Positions 8,229 to 17,275 of a stretch of DNA of 64,000 nucleotides are shown piece after piece (positions within the stretch are counted from its first letter, which is position 1; every line of letters starts with the position of its first letter). The DNA comes from Pyxidicoccus sp. MSG2. Lineage in GTDB: Bacteria > Myxococcota > Myxococcia > Myxococcales > Myxococcaceae. The position numbers were made by a program, and so were the translations under genes. The stretch covers positions 4,898,001 to 4,962,000 of the forward strand of contig NZ_JAPNKC010000001.1 of assembly GCF_026626705.1 (NCBI RefSeq). The letters are read 5' to 3'. The notes under the pieces were generated by a model. The model did not search any database and was not told where the DNA came from. It was given only the letters and a program-made list of their open reading frames with translations.

Positions 8229-9755
8229 ATGGCCACCGACCTCCCCCGCCAGACAGCCCGGCCCGCGCCCGTGATTCTCGTGGTGGATGACCACGAGGCG
8301 AGCCGCTACCTGCTCTGCGTCACCCTGAGGCGCGCGGGCTTCGCCACGGTGGAGGCGGAGACGGGCGAGGACGCGCTGCGGCTCGCCCTGGGACAGCCGG
8401 ACGCCATCCTGCTCGACGTGAAGCTGCCGGACATCCTCGGCTTCGAGGTGTGCCAGCGGCTCAAGCGCGACGTGGAAACGGCCGCCATCCCCGTCATCCA
8501 GCTCTCCTCGGCCTTCACCTCCACGACCGACCGGGTGGAGGGCCTGCAAGGCGGTGCGGACAGCTACCTCATCGCCCCGGTGAATCCCGAGGAGCTGCTG
8601 GCCACGCTCCACGTGCTCCTGCGCGCGCGGGCGTCCGCGCGCAGGCAGTCCAACCTGCTGGATGAAGAGCGGGCGATGCGCGCCGAGCTGGAGCGGGCCA
8701 ACGCGCTCCTGCGCGAGCAGGCCATCATCCTCGGCAACGTGCGCGACAGCGTGGTGGTGACGGACCTGCACGGCCGCATCACCCACTGGAACCACGGCGC
8801 CGAGCACCTCTTCGGCTACACGTCCGGCGAGATGTTGGGGGAGACCACGGCGCGCCTCTACCCGGAGCAGGACCTCGCCGAGGCGGCACGCGACATCGCC
8901 CGCATCCGCGAGGGCCTGGACTACCGGGGCGAGTGGAAGGGGCGGCGCAAGGACGGCGCCACCGTCTGGGTGGACATCCACACCACCCTGCTGCGCAGCG
9001 AGCGCGGCGAGGCGCTGGGCTTCATCGGCGTGGCCAAGGACATCACCGAGCGCAAGCGGGTGGAGGACGAGCTGCGCCGGCGCGCGGACTTCGAGCAGCA
9101 GCTCATCGGCATCGTCTCGCATGACCTGCGCAACCCGCTCTCGGTGATGCTGCTGTCGGCGTCCATCCTCCTGCGCGGGGAGGACTTCAACGAGCGCACC
9201 ACGAAGCACCTCACGCGCATCGTCTCCAACGGCGAGCGCGCGAGCCGGATGATTCGCGACCTGCTGGACTTCACCCAGGCGCGGCTGGGTGGGGGAATCG
9301 CCCTGGAGCGCACGCAATCGGACCTGCACCGCGTGGTGCGCGGCGTGGTGGAGGACATGCGCGTGGCCCACGCGGAGCGCGAGGTGCGGCTGGAGCTGTC
9401 CGGAGATGGCCGGGGACTCTGGGACACGGACCGCATGGCCCAGGTGATGACGAACCTCCTGTCCAACGCGCTCACCCACGGCGCCACGGAGACGCCCGTC
9501 ACCGTGCGGGCCTGGAGCACGGAGGCCGCCTGGCACTTCTGCGTCCACAACGACGGCGAGCCCATTCCCCCCGAAGTCCAGGCGAGCCTCTTCGAGCCGA
9601 TGCGCCGGGGACCGAGGACGGGAGACACGACGAACCGCTCGATTGGCCTGGGGCTCTACATCGTCAAGCACCTCGTGGACGCGCACGGCGGCACGGTGGA
9701 CCTGGACTCCGCCCCCGGCCGCGGCACCACCTTCACCGTGCGGCTGCCACGCTGA
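8229..9755 (+). CDS. Response regulator-PAS-histidine kinase fusion
   Basis: A 508-aa cytoplasmic signalling protein. Order: REC domain (residues ~15-130, phospho-acceptor Asp63 in LLDVKLPD), short coiled coil (~140-165), PAS/PAC sensor (~170-285, ending FIGVAKDITERK), HisKA with His298 in SHDLRNPL, and an HATPase_c domain with N-box NLLSNALTHG and G-box GLGLYIVKHL. The REC domain at the N-terminus lets an upstream kinase gate this one. The kinase core closely resembles that of the kinase at 13087-15639 (both have FEQQLIGIVSHDLRNPLS), so they are paralogues. No partner regulator is adjacent. Confidence 0.93.
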   Translation: MATDLPRQTARPAPVILVVDDHEASRYLLCVTLRRAGFATVEAETGEDALRLALGQPDAILLDVKLPDILGFEVCQRLKRDVETAAIPVIQLSSAFTSTTDRVEGLQGGADSYLIAPVNPEELLATLHVLLRARASARRQSNLLDEERAMRAELERANALLREQAIILGNVRDSVVVTDLHGRITHWNHGAEHLFGYTSGEMLGETTARLYPEQDLAEAARDIARIREGLDYRGEWKGRRKDGATVWVDIHTTLLRSERGEALGFIGVAKDITERKRVEDELRRRADFEQQLIGIVSHDLRNPLSVMLLSASILLRGEDFNERTTKHLTRIVSNGERASRMIRDLLDFTQARLGGGIALERTQSDLHRVVRGVVEDMRVAHAEREVRLELSGDGRGLWDTDRMAQVMTNLLSNALTHGATETPVTVRAWSTEAAWHFCVHNDGEPIPPEVQASLFEPMRRGPRTGDTTNRSIGLGLYIVKHLVDAHGGTVDLDSAPGRGTTFTVRLPR

Positions 9756-9856
9756 GCAGCGTGCCAGTCAGGAGCTGGCCCCGACGGCCGTACCAGGACT
9801 GGAAGCCTGGGACTTCGCACGGAGCCGATGGTGGTCACGGCATGGAGGAAGAAGCG

Positions 9857-10348
9857 ATGAAGTGCATGCAGTGCGGTGGGAGCATGACGTCCCGGCAGGA
9901 GACGCGGAGGTCCTACGGCGGACTGGAGCGCGTCATCATGGAGGGCGTCCAGGTCCGCCATTGCCCGGACTGCGGGGAGGAGGAAATCAGCTACTCGAAC
10001 GTCGAGAAGCTCCACACGGCGCTCACGCTGCAACTCGCGTGGAAGGAGGCGGGGCTCACGCCACGGGAGATCCGCTTCCTGCGCACGTACCTTGGGCTGT
10101 CGGGCTCCGACCTGGCCCGCCGCATGGGAGTGACGAAGGAGACGGTGTCCCGCTGGGAATGCGTCGACAAACCCCTGTCCATGGGCCCCATGGCGGAGCG
10201 ACTGCTGCGCCTGATGGCCGTGCGCGAGCAACCCGTGACGGAGTACCCGCTGGAGCGACTCGAGCACGTCGCGACCACCGAGGCCACCCCGCTGCGCGTG
10301 CGCCTCAAGCCGAGGAAGCAGGACTGGACGGTGGAGCTGTCCACGTAG
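9857..10348 (+). CDS. YgiT/MqsA-type zinc-finger HTH regulator, orphan
   Basis: A 163-aa DNA-binding protein. The N-terminal zinc ribbon has two CxxC knuckles (CMQCGG at residues 3-8 and CPDCGE near 36-41); the middle holds a Cro/C1-type helix-turn-helix (LGLSGSDLARRMGVTKETVS). This matches the MqsA/YgiT antitoxin architecture. GGAGG at 9844-9848 sits 8 nt before the chosen ATG. No small toxin gene (MqsR-like) lies directly up- or downstream, so it is an orphan antitoxin-like regulator. Confidence 0.85.
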   Translation: MKCMQCGGSMTSRQETRRSYGGLERVIMEGVQVRHCPDCGEEEISYSNVEKLHTALTLQLAWKEAGLTPREIRFLRTYLGLSGSDLARRMGVTKETVSRWECVDKPLSMGPMAERLLRLMAVREQPVTEYPLERLEHVATTEATPLRVRLKPRKQDWTVELST

Positions 10349-10415
10349 AAGTCGGAGTGGCCAGCGCCCTTACGGGTATGTACTTGGAGACATGCCCTGG
10401 TAGGTTGTGCGCACC

Positions 10416-11339
10416 ATGCGAGCCCTCATGCCTTGTCGGGCCACCCTGCTGCTCGTCCTGCTGACTTCCGCGGCTGCGGCCCATGAGCGAGAGGACCTCG
10501 CGATACGGCCCATCCTCCTCTCGGAGCACCCAGACGACAGCACCCATCGGGTCTACGTGAAGGGACAGGTCGCTACCGTTCTGCGGTTCGAGCAGTCCGT
10601 GGTCCGGGACAAGACGAAGATGATGGGGTGGGAAGGCAGATTCGAGCCGCTGGTCGTCGCCGGCGGGAGGGTGCTCCTGGAGCCACTCCACGACCTCGCC
10701 TCTGACGAAGCTGTTCCCCTGTTGGTGACGCTCGCGGATGGGACGCAGATTGCCTTCCTGCTGAGACCACCGGACCGTGAGAGTGGAGCGAGGACGGACC
10801 AACAGGTCAACGTGTTCAAGGACCGTGAAAGCTACGAGGCCATGCACGCGGCCTTGCTGCGAGCGCTCAAGGACAATCACGTCCTGGGCGAAGAGAACGA
10901 ACGCCTCCGCAAGGAGGAGACCTCCCCGGACCATGCGCTCGCCGCGCTGCTGGTCTCTGGCTCGGTCAGGCAGACGCCTTTTGTCGTGAGGCGTCGATGG
11001 TTCTTCAAAGAGGCGGATGCGGATGTCGAGGTCGTCGTCTTCTCCGGCAAGACCAAGGCCGCTGTCGTCTTCAACATCGTCAACCATGATTCCGAGCAGT
11101 CCTGGAGCCTGACGCGAACCCGCGCATGGAGCGCCTCGAGTGGCCAACTCCGACAGGTGGCGGTGAAGGCGGCGAGACCCTCGATTCCTCCTGGCGAGTC
11201 CGGCTCTCTCGCCATCGTTGCGGATAGGAGCGCCTTCATGGACACGGAAGGACCGGGGCAGTTGGCTCTGGAGATCTTCCGGCACGATGGACAGAGGCAA
11301 GCCTACGTCGTGCTGGATCCCCGTTTGACCCGTGAGTAA
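10416..11339 (+). CDS. DUF2381 family exported protein
   Basis: About 307 aa with a signal peptide (MRALMPCRATLLLVLLTSAAAA; cleavage near AAA-HE). It belongs to the DUF2381 paralogous family that is expanded in Myxococcus and related genera; the beta-rich body and the heptad-like helix around LLRALKDNHVLGEENERLR are as expected. GTG at 10407 is an alternative start. The stop is directly followed by the lipoprotein gene at 11340, a pairing often seen for this family. Molecular function unknown; an envelope-associated role is inferred. Confidence 0.85.
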   Translation: MRALMPCRATLLLVLLTSAAAAHEREDLAIRPILLSEHPDDSTHRVYVKGQVATVLRFEQSVVRDKTKMMGWEGRFEPLVVAGGRVLLEPLHDLASDEAVPLLVTLADGTQIAFLLRPPDRESGARTDQQVNVFKDRESYEAMHAALLRALKDNHVLGEENERLRKEETSPDHALAALLVSGSVRQTPFVVRRRWFFKEADADVEVVVFSGKTKAAVVFNIVNHDSEQSWSLTRTRAWSASSGQLRQVAVKAARPSIPPGESGSLAIVADRSAFMDTEGPGQLALEIFRHDGQRQAYVVLDPRLTRE

Positions 11340-11846
11340 GTGCGGCACATGCGCCACAAGCCCTTCGCACTCCTCTGCTGCGCGACGCTCCTCGTGACGG
11401 CATCTGGTTGCCCCGGTACCGCCACGGGTGGGGTGACGCTGCGTCCTGATGGAAGCCCGGGACCGGAGAAGTGCCCGGAGAAGGCGCTGGAGACCATGCG
11501 CATTCTCAGGCTGTATGTGGGGGACTCCGCGCGAGTCGAGCTGGATGTGAACCAGGACGACACCAGCCCCATCACGCTGTACGAAGGCCCCATCGAGAGC
11601 ATGGTGGACGAGGACTTCGGTCCTTTCGAATCGCCCACCCGGCTCTACGGCAGGGTCTGGACGGAGGGACCACAGGTGGTCATCCGCTACTACGAGGCGC
11701 ACCCGCCCCGGGCGGACAAGGTGCCCATCTGCGCGGTCGCCCGCCTCTCGAAGGGGCAGCTCAGGAAACGCCCTGAGTCCAAGCCAGGAACGGCCATCCT
11801 CGAGTTCTCCTCGGCCGGCGTCTACATCGTGAACGAGTTCCGCTGA
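11340..11846 (+). CDS. Putative lipoprotein paired with DUF2381 gene
   Basis: A 168-aa protein with signal peptide and lipobox ending TASGC (Cys ~24). The mature part is short and beta-rich, without known motifs. It starts (GTG 11340; ATG 11349 also possible) at the base after the stop of the DUF2381 gene, so the two are translationally linked and probably work together at the envelope. No function recognised. Confidence 0.75.
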   Translation: MRHMRHKPFALLCCATLLVTASGCPGTATGGVTLRPDGSPGPEKCPEKALETMRILRLYVGDSARVELDVNQDDTSPITLYEGPIESMVDEDFGPFESPTRLYGRVWTEGPQVVIRYYEAHPPRADKVPICAVARLSKGQLRKRPESKPGTAILEFSSAGVYIVNEFR

Positions 11847-11918
11847 CCCGTCGCACTCCCAGGCCAGCCCGGACTGCACGTCACGCCATCCCGTGAGCAG
11901 GGCCGGCGCTCCCGCGAC

Positions 11919-12488
11919 TCAGGGCACCCGTGCGGGCTCGCTCAAGAAGAGCGCATGGAACAGGGTGGTCTCCGGAGGCTCCCGTGGCTCCACGATGAGC
12001 GGAACGGGAGTATCGGCGACCTCGCGTGGAAGCAGCGTGGCCTCGTACCGCGTTTCGATGTTCCGGGCGATGATGCGCGCGGGCGCCCGCAGCAACTCCG
12101 GGAGTGGCTCGAAGAGCACCTCTTCGATTCGCTTCTTGCCACGGTACTCGCGCCTCACTCCATAGACAGTGTAGACGGGCGCCAGGATGCTGAGGCAGCC
12201 GACCACGACCCAGCTGAGGGTAGGGTCCTGGCGGTTGGATTCCGGGTAGGCGCCACAGCGGAGGCAGGCGTCACATGTGGACGTGATGTTCCCAATCCTG
12301 AAGTCAGTCAACTCCTCCCTGACAGAGCCCAGCAGGGCTCTCCATCGGTCCATCTCTTCAACCGCCCGCTCCCAGCGCTGGTCGAGCCGCTGCGTTTCCG
12401 GGCTCCTGTCGAGCCGGAAGTCGTAGTCCTTGTCCGCACGCCAGTGGTCCCGGGCAATCGCCATCAGCTTCTCGACCGAGAGAATCAT
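11919..12488 (-). CDS. Hypothetical single-pass membrane protein
   Basis: A 189-aa protein not recognised. The first ~65 residues are charged and helical; a CDACLRCG motif follows (two CxxC-like Cys pairs, a possible metal site), then one hydrophobic segment (WVVVGCLSILAPVYTVYGV) and a ~75-residue C-terminal domain. It lies 3 bp downstream of the lipoprotein gene at 12492-12950 and so is probably co-transcribed with it. Confidence 0.65.
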   Translation of the reverse strand: MILSVEKLMAIARDHWRADKDYDFRLDRSPETQRLDQRWERAVEEMDRWRALLGSVREELTDFRIGNITSTCDACLRCGAYPESNRQDPTLSWVVVGCLSILAPVYTVYGVRREYRGKKRIEEVLFEPLPELLRAPARIIARNIETRYEATLLPREVADTPVPLIVEPREPPETTLFHALFLSEPARVP

Positions 12489-12491
12489 GAG

Positions 12492-12950
12492 CTAGAACCC
12501 CACCTTCACTGGCGTCGTCTTCTTGTGGCACGTCGTCCTGACAATGGAACCCTGAACAGCCCCGTACAGGGTCTCCTGGTAGGTCTTCTTGAAGCTCTCA
12601 CACGCCAGCCCTGGAGGCAGCGCGGCCGTGGCGGGACGGAAGACACGCTCTGCTGCCACCGTGGCACAGTCTGCGGCGATTCGCTGCGCAAGCGCTCGGG
12701 AGATGGAACCTTCCTGCTCGGTCTCCATCGGCATCTCGACCCCGAACTTGCAAACGAACGACTCCCTCGTCGTCATATTCTCCATGAGTGCGTGAACACA
12801 CGCCGCCCGCCATCCGTCCGGCCCAAGCTCGGTCTTCTCGACGATGGTGACGAAGTCGAAGTGCCCGGGCTGGAGTCCCCCGGTGGCACAGCCCCAGCAC
12901 ACGGGAAGCAGCAGGGCGACCGCGCAGCCCCAGACGCCGGAAACGGCCAT
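12492..12950 (-). CDS. Hypothetical lipoprotein
   Basis: About 152 aa. The ATG at 12950 is chosen because GGAGGG lies 6 nt before it and it gives a clean lipoprotein signal peptide (MAVSGVWGCAVALLLPVCWGC). A longer frame to 13007 has no such signal. The mature protein has four further Cys and no recognisable domain. First gene of a two-gene unit with the membrane protein at 11919-12488. Confidence 0.65.
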   Translation of the reverse strand: MAVSGVWGCAVALLLPVCWGCATGGLQPGHFDFVTIVEKTELGPDGWRAACVHALMENMTTRESFVCKFGVEMPMETEQEGSISRALAQRIAADCATVAAERVFRPATAALPPGLACESFKKTYQETLYGAVQGSIVRTTCHKKTTPVKVGF

Positions 12951-13086
12951 TTCGAGCCCTCCAACCCCATTGCAACAGAGCCAGGAGCGAACGGGCCTCG
13001 GCCACAAGGGCCGCTCCGTGTCGGGTGGGCGATGAAATCAGCCACGGCCACACTCGCGGTCTTCGGGTGGCACGCCTCCAACCGGG

Positions 13087-15639
13087 CTAACCGCCGGACG
13101 CCGTGCCCTTGACGTCGCGCGGCAGCCGCACCGTGAAGACGGTGCCCTGCTCGGAGTCCGAGTGCACGTCCACGTGCCCACCGTGCGCACGCACCACCTG
13201 GTCCACGATGTAGAGGCCCAGCCCCACGCTGCGGCGGGTGCCGTCCGTGGGGACACCGCGCTGCATGGGCCGGAAGAGGCGCGGCAGGACGTCGGCGGGG
13301 ATGGTGGCCCCCAGGTTGCGCACTTCCATCACCACCCGCTCCGCCTCGCCGCGCGTCGTCACCGTCACGGGCATATCCGCGGGGCTGTAGTCGAGCGCAT
13401 TGGAGAGCAGGTTGCCCACCACCTGCGCGATGCGGTCCGCATCCCACGTGCCCCGGCCTTCGCCCTGTTGCTCCACGCGCACGGCGCGCTCCGGGCGGGA
13501 CACCTGCACCTCGTCCACCACCTGGCGGACCAGGGCATGCAGGTCCATGGGCGCGGGCCTCACCGGAAGCCCGCCCGTCAGGCGCGCCTGGGTGAAGTCG
13601 AGCAGGTCGCGAATCATCCGCACCGCGCGCTCGGCCGAGGTCTGGATGCGCAGCGTGGTGCGCAGTTGCCTGTCGCTCAGCTCCTCTCCGCGCAGCACCG
13701 CCTGCGCTCCGAGGAGGATGGCGCTCAAGGGATTGCGCAGGTCGTGGCTGACGATGCCGATGAGCTGCTGCTCGAACTCAGCGTTCCGGCGCGCCTGCGC
13801 CTCGACCTCCTTGCGCGCGGAGATGTCCATGGCCGTGCCGAGGAAGCGCTCGGGGCGCCCGTCGGCGCCGAAGTACGCGCGCCCGCGTCCCTCCAACCAG
13901 TGCAGCGCGCCATCGAGCGTGGCGACGCGGTACTCGGCGGCGAACACACCCGCGCGCTCGCCCCGCAGCGCGGACTCCACCGCCTCACGCACCAGCTCAC
14001 GGTCCTCGGGGAGGAGGACGGCGAAGACGTCCTCGAGCGCCGGGTCGCCCACCCCCGGCATCGCGAGCAGCTCGCTCGTGAGGGCGTCCAGCCGCAGCCT
14101 CCGGGTGGACAGGTCCAGCTCCCAGGTGCCGACGCCCGACGCCTGCTCCACCATGCGGCTGCGCTCCTCGCTCCGCCGCAAGGCGTCCGCGACGGCCTCC
14201 ACCCGCCGGCGGGCGTGGACCTGCTCCGTCACCTCGAAAGCGAAGACGTCGATACCCTCCACCGCTCCCCCGGCCCCACGCCGCGCCTGGTAGTTGAAGG
14301 TCAGGAACACCTCGTCGAGGTGGCCCGTCAGCTGGCGGTCCAGCAGGATGCGCACCTCCTGCCCGACGAAGGGCCTGCCCGTGCGGTACACATCATCCAG
14401 CAACTCGACGAAGCCCTGCTCCACGACCTCCGGCAGGGCCTCGGCGACGGGGCGGCCCACCAGGGGGCGCTTGCCGGCGACCAGCTCCAGGTAGAGCGGA
14501 TTGGCCAGCTCGAAGACGTGCTCGGGGCCCCGCAGCGTGCAGATGACCGCGGGCGCCGCCTCGAGCAGGTTGTGCAGGCGTGTGCGCTCGGCTTCTGCCC
14601 GCGCGTGCGCCCGCTCCACCGCCACCAACAGCCGCTCGCGCTCGGCGCCCGCGCGGGCCCGCGCCAGCACCGCGCCCAGCTGGCCGGCGAGCAACGCGAA
14701 GAAGTCCTGCAACTCCGGTCCGAACGACAGGCGCGGGCTGCACCCCACCAGGAGCACGCCGCGCACGCCCCCGCCCGCCGGCTCGGGCAACGGCAACACG
14801 CAGGCGGTCTGGATGGGCTCGGGCCACAGGCCCGCCACGAGGCCCGGCACGCGCGCCTGCACGTCGTCCACCCACACGGGCCTGCCGGTGCGCACGGCCT
14901 CCCAGAGTGGCCACACGGAGTGGGCCTCCAGGGGCTCCACGCGCGGGGGCGTGGCGGGCGAGCGGGGCTCGAGCCCGGTGAGCCCCACCCGCCGCAGGAA
15001 GGGGCTGTCGGCCCCGCCCAGGTACACGGCGGAGAAGGGGACGTCGGCCGCGTTGCGGACGAGCACCTCCGCCGCGGCCGTGCCCACGGACTCCTCGTCG
15101 CCCGCGTCCAACGCGCTCACGGCCAGGTCCTTGAAGGTCCGCAGCCGGCGCTCGCCGAGCACCTTCTGCGTCGTCTCGGTACAGACGACCAGCACGCCTC
15201 CCACGCCGCCGCCGTCGTCGAGCACCGGGCTGTAGCTGAACGTCCAGAAGACCTCCTGGAAGCCCCCATCGCGGTGGATGGGGATGAGCTGGTCCTCGAA
15301 CCAGACGGACTCGCCTCCCTGGACGCGGCGGATGAGCGGGCCGATGACGTCCCAGATGTCCGTCCAGAACTCACGCCCGCGCGCGCCCAGGGCCTGGGGA
15401 TGGCGGTCTACGCCGAGGCTCGGCCGGTACGCGTCGTTGTAGAACTGGACCATCTCCGGCCCCCACCACAGGAACATCGGCTGGCGGCAGGTGAGCAGCG
15501 TGGAGAGCGTGATGCGCAGCGAGTGGGGCCACGTCTCCATGGAGCCCACGGGAGTCTTCGACCAGTCCAGGTCGCGGGTGAGCGAAGCGAGCTCACCTCC
15601 TCCCGGTAGCCATGTCGTGGCAGGAATCGGCACGAACAT
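13087..15639 (-). CDS. Multi-sensor histidine kinase (PAS/GAF)
   Basis: An 850-aa soluble sensor kinase. Order: PAS-like sensor (about 30-155; DWSKTPVG, FLWWGPE and FYNDAYRPSLG are typical), GAF domain (~165-330), PAS (~350-460), PAS/PAC (~480-605), HisKA with His632 in SHDLRNPL, HATPase_c with NLLSNALDYS and GLGLYIVDQV. No transmembrane helices, so signals are likely cytoplasmic (small molecules, redox or light). No receiver domain and no adjacent response regulator, so it probably feeds a separate partner. Divergent from the cobalamin-protein operon. Its kinase core is a paralogue of the one at 8229-9755. Confidence 0.92.
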   Translation of the reverse strand: MFVPIPATTWLPGGGELASLTRDLDWSKTPVGSMETWPHSLRITLSTLLTCRQPMFLWWGPEMVQFYNDAYRPSLGVDRHPQALGARGREFWTDIWDVIGPLIRRVQGGESVWFEDQLIPIHRDGGFQEVFWTFSYSPVLDDGGGVGGVLVVCTETTQKVLGERRLRTFKDLAVSALDAGDEESVGTAAAEVLVRNAADVPFSAVYLGGADSPFLRRVGLTGLEPRSPATPPRVEPLEAHSVWPLWEAVRTGRPVWVDDVQARVPGLVAGLWPEPIQTACVLPLPEPAGGGVRGVLLVGCSPRLSFGPELQDFFALLAGQLGAVLARARAGAERERLLVAVERAHARAEAERTRLHNLLEAAPAVICTLRGPEHVFELANPLYLELVAGKRPLVGRPVAEALPEVVEQGFVELLDDVYRTGRPFVGQEVRILLDRQLTGHLDEVFLTFNYQARRGAGGAVEGIDVFAFEVTEQVHARRRVEAVADALRRSEERSRMVEQASGVGTWELDLSTRRLRLDALTSELLAMPGVGDPALEDVFAVLLPEDRELVREAVESALRGERAGVFAAEYRVATLDGALHWLEGRGRAYFGADGRPERFLGTAMDISARKEVEAQARRNAEFEQQLIGIVSHDLRNPLSAILLGAQAVLRGEELSDRQLRTTLRIQTSAERAVRMIRDLLDFTQARLTGGLPVRPAPMDLHALVRQVVDEVQVSRPERAVRVEQQGEGRGTWDADRIAQVVGNLLSNALDYSPADMPVTVTTRGEAERVVMEVRNLGATIPADVLPRLFRPMQRGVPTDGTRRSVGLGLYIVDQVVRAHGGHVDVHSDSEQGTVFTVRLPRDVKGTASGG

Positions 15640-15898
15640 CGGACTCTCAATCCAGGGCGCGCGGGATGTCCAGCCTCACGAAGGGCCCGGGGCGCGGCGG
15701 CGGGTACTGAAGCTCCCATCACCGGGCAGAACGGCAAAATCTACAGGACGGGCAGGCAGCCAGGCCACCATCCGCGGGCCCGCACAGTGTCAGGTTGGCG
15801 ATGAAAACGGCCCCCGTCCGCTGTAACTGAGAAACGGGTCACCCTTACCCTACCGCTCACCACTACCCTTCGGCACCCTGCCCGCCTCCTCCACGCCC

Positions 15899-16561
15899 GT
15901 GCTCCAACAGACCGAACCCTCCCTCACCACCCTGCGCGAGCAGTACCTCGCCGCGCAGCTCGCCGGAAACCGGCGGGAAGCCCTGCGCCTGTTGGTAGAC
16001 GAGGGGCTCCTGCGCGGCGTGCCCCTCCAGACGCTGCACCTGGAGGTCATCCAGCTGGCCCAGTACGAGATTGGCCGGCTGTGGCAGGAGAACATCATCT
16101 CCGTGGCGCAGGAGCACCTGGCCACCTCCATCTCCCAGCTCGCCCTGGCCCACCTCTACCGGCACCTGCCCAGAGACCCGGACAACGGCAAGCTCGTCAT
16201 GGTGTCGTGCGTGCAGGGAGAGCTGCACGAGGTGGGCGCGCGCATGGCCAGCGACTTCCTGGAGATGGCCGGCTTCGACGTCCGCTTCCTCGGCGCCAAC
16301 GTGCCGCCCGAGCACCTGGCGCGCATGCTGCGCGAGGTGCGGCCCGACCTGCTCGCCCTCTCCGTGACGATGACGTACCACCTGCCTCAACTGCGCGAGG
16401 CCGTGAACCACGCGCGCGAGGCCGTCCCCGGCATTGCCATCGCCGTGGGTGGACTCGCCTTCCGCTGGGCCCCGGACCTGGAACAGGACCTGGGCGTCAG
16501 CTTCTTCGGCAGGGACGCGCGCGAGCTCGTCGCCACCGCCTGCCGGACGCTTGGAGTCTGA
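15899..16561 (+). CDS. Cobalamin (B12)-binding sensor protein
   Basis: A 220-aa protein with a helical cap domain (~15-90) followed by a Rossmann-like B12-binding domain (~97-215). The cobalamin signature ExHxxG is present as E108-L-H110-E-V-G113 with the downstream FLGANVP segment. The cap carries W62 and E72-H73 in a spacing like the CarH/LitR photoreceptors, but there is no N-terminal DNA-binding domain. It is the first gene of an operon with an unknown duplicated-domain protein (6-bp gap) and two hybrid kinases, so it likely senses B12 state or light and signals through protein contacts. GTG start. Confidence 0.88.
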   Translation: MLQQTEPSLTTLREQYLAAQLAGNRREALRLLVDEGLLRGVPLQTLHLEVIQLAQYEIGRLWQENIISVAQEHLATSISQLALAHLYRHLPRDPDNGKLVMVSCVQGELHEVGARMASDFLEMAGFDVRFLGANVPPEHLARMLREVRPDLLALSVTMTYHLPQLREAVNHAREAVPGIAIAVGGLAFRWAPDLEQDLGVSFFGRDARELVATACRTLGV

Positions 16562-16567
16562 ACCCCG

Positions 16568-17275
16568 ATGGAGCAGCCGCTGAGCAGACTCGTGGAAGCG
16601 AAGGCGAGCCGTCTGGCCACCGCCTCCGTGGCCCCGCTGTATCAGGACCCCTTCTGGGAGGCGCGCTACGGCCAGGAGCGCTCGCGCCGCTTCGGTGACG
16701 AGGACGCCGCCTTCCACGTGCGCTACCTCGTCCAGGCGCTCGACGAGCAGCGCCCCTCCGTCATCGAGGGCTACGCGCGCTGGCTGCGCACGCTCCTCGT
16801 GTCGCGGGGCATGTGCTCACGCCACCTGGACAGCCACTTCGCGGGCCTGGCCCACGCGCTGGAAGCCGAGGGCTGGGGCCCCGGCACCCTGCCCCACGAC
16901 TACATGCAGGCCGCGCGCGCGGCGCTGCGCTACACCGAGGGGCCCGCCCAGAAGCTGGAGCAGGACGCCCCCGAGCTGGCCCACGCCGCCGCCGGCAGGC
17001 TGACGCTCTACATCCTCCCCGAGGACCGGCCGCGTCTTGAAGAAGAGTTGCAACTGCACCTGTCCTACCTCGCGGACTCGCTGGCGTCGGGCCGTCACGA
17101 GCTGATGGGTGACCACGTGCGCTGGTATGTCGGTTTCTGGCCACGGCGTGGCTTCGGATTGCTGGCATTTCCCAGCGTGCTCGGCATGTTGAAGTCCGTG
17201 CTGGGCGCCCGGCATCCGGAAGCCCGAACCCTGCTCGCCACGGCGGGCGTGTCCTGGGAGGAGACCCGTTCATGA
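16568..17275 (+). CDS. Internally duplicated helical protein in B12/kinase operon
   Basis: A 235-aa helical protein of unknown function. Residues 50-82 and 164-196 align without gaps over 33 positions and share H, YL, L, R, RW and RG at the same offsets (HVRYL...ARWLR...SRGM against HLSYL...VRWYV...RRGF), so it consists of two copies of one domain. It lies between the B12-binding protein (6-bp gap) and a hybrid kinase (4-bp overlap). The context suggests it links the cobalamin sensor to the kinases. No catalytic motif seen. Confidence 0.75.
   Translation: MEQPLSRLVEAKASRLATASVAPLYQDPFWEARYGQERSRRFGDEDAAFHVRYLVQALDEQRPSVIEGYARWLRTLLVSRGMCSRHLDSHFAGLAHALEAEGWGPGTLPHDYMQAARAALRYTEGPAQKLEQDAPELAHAAAGRLTLYILPEDRPRLEEELQLHLSYLADSLASGRHELMGDHVRWYVGFWPRRGFGLLAFPSVLGMLKSVLGARHPEARTLLATAGVSWEETRS

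Noticed and set aside
13162-15609. 815-codon frame antisense to the 850-aa kinase
   Set aside because: Composition dominated by His, Gln, Arg and Ala; the minus strand carries PAS, GAF, HisKA and HATPase motifs in order.
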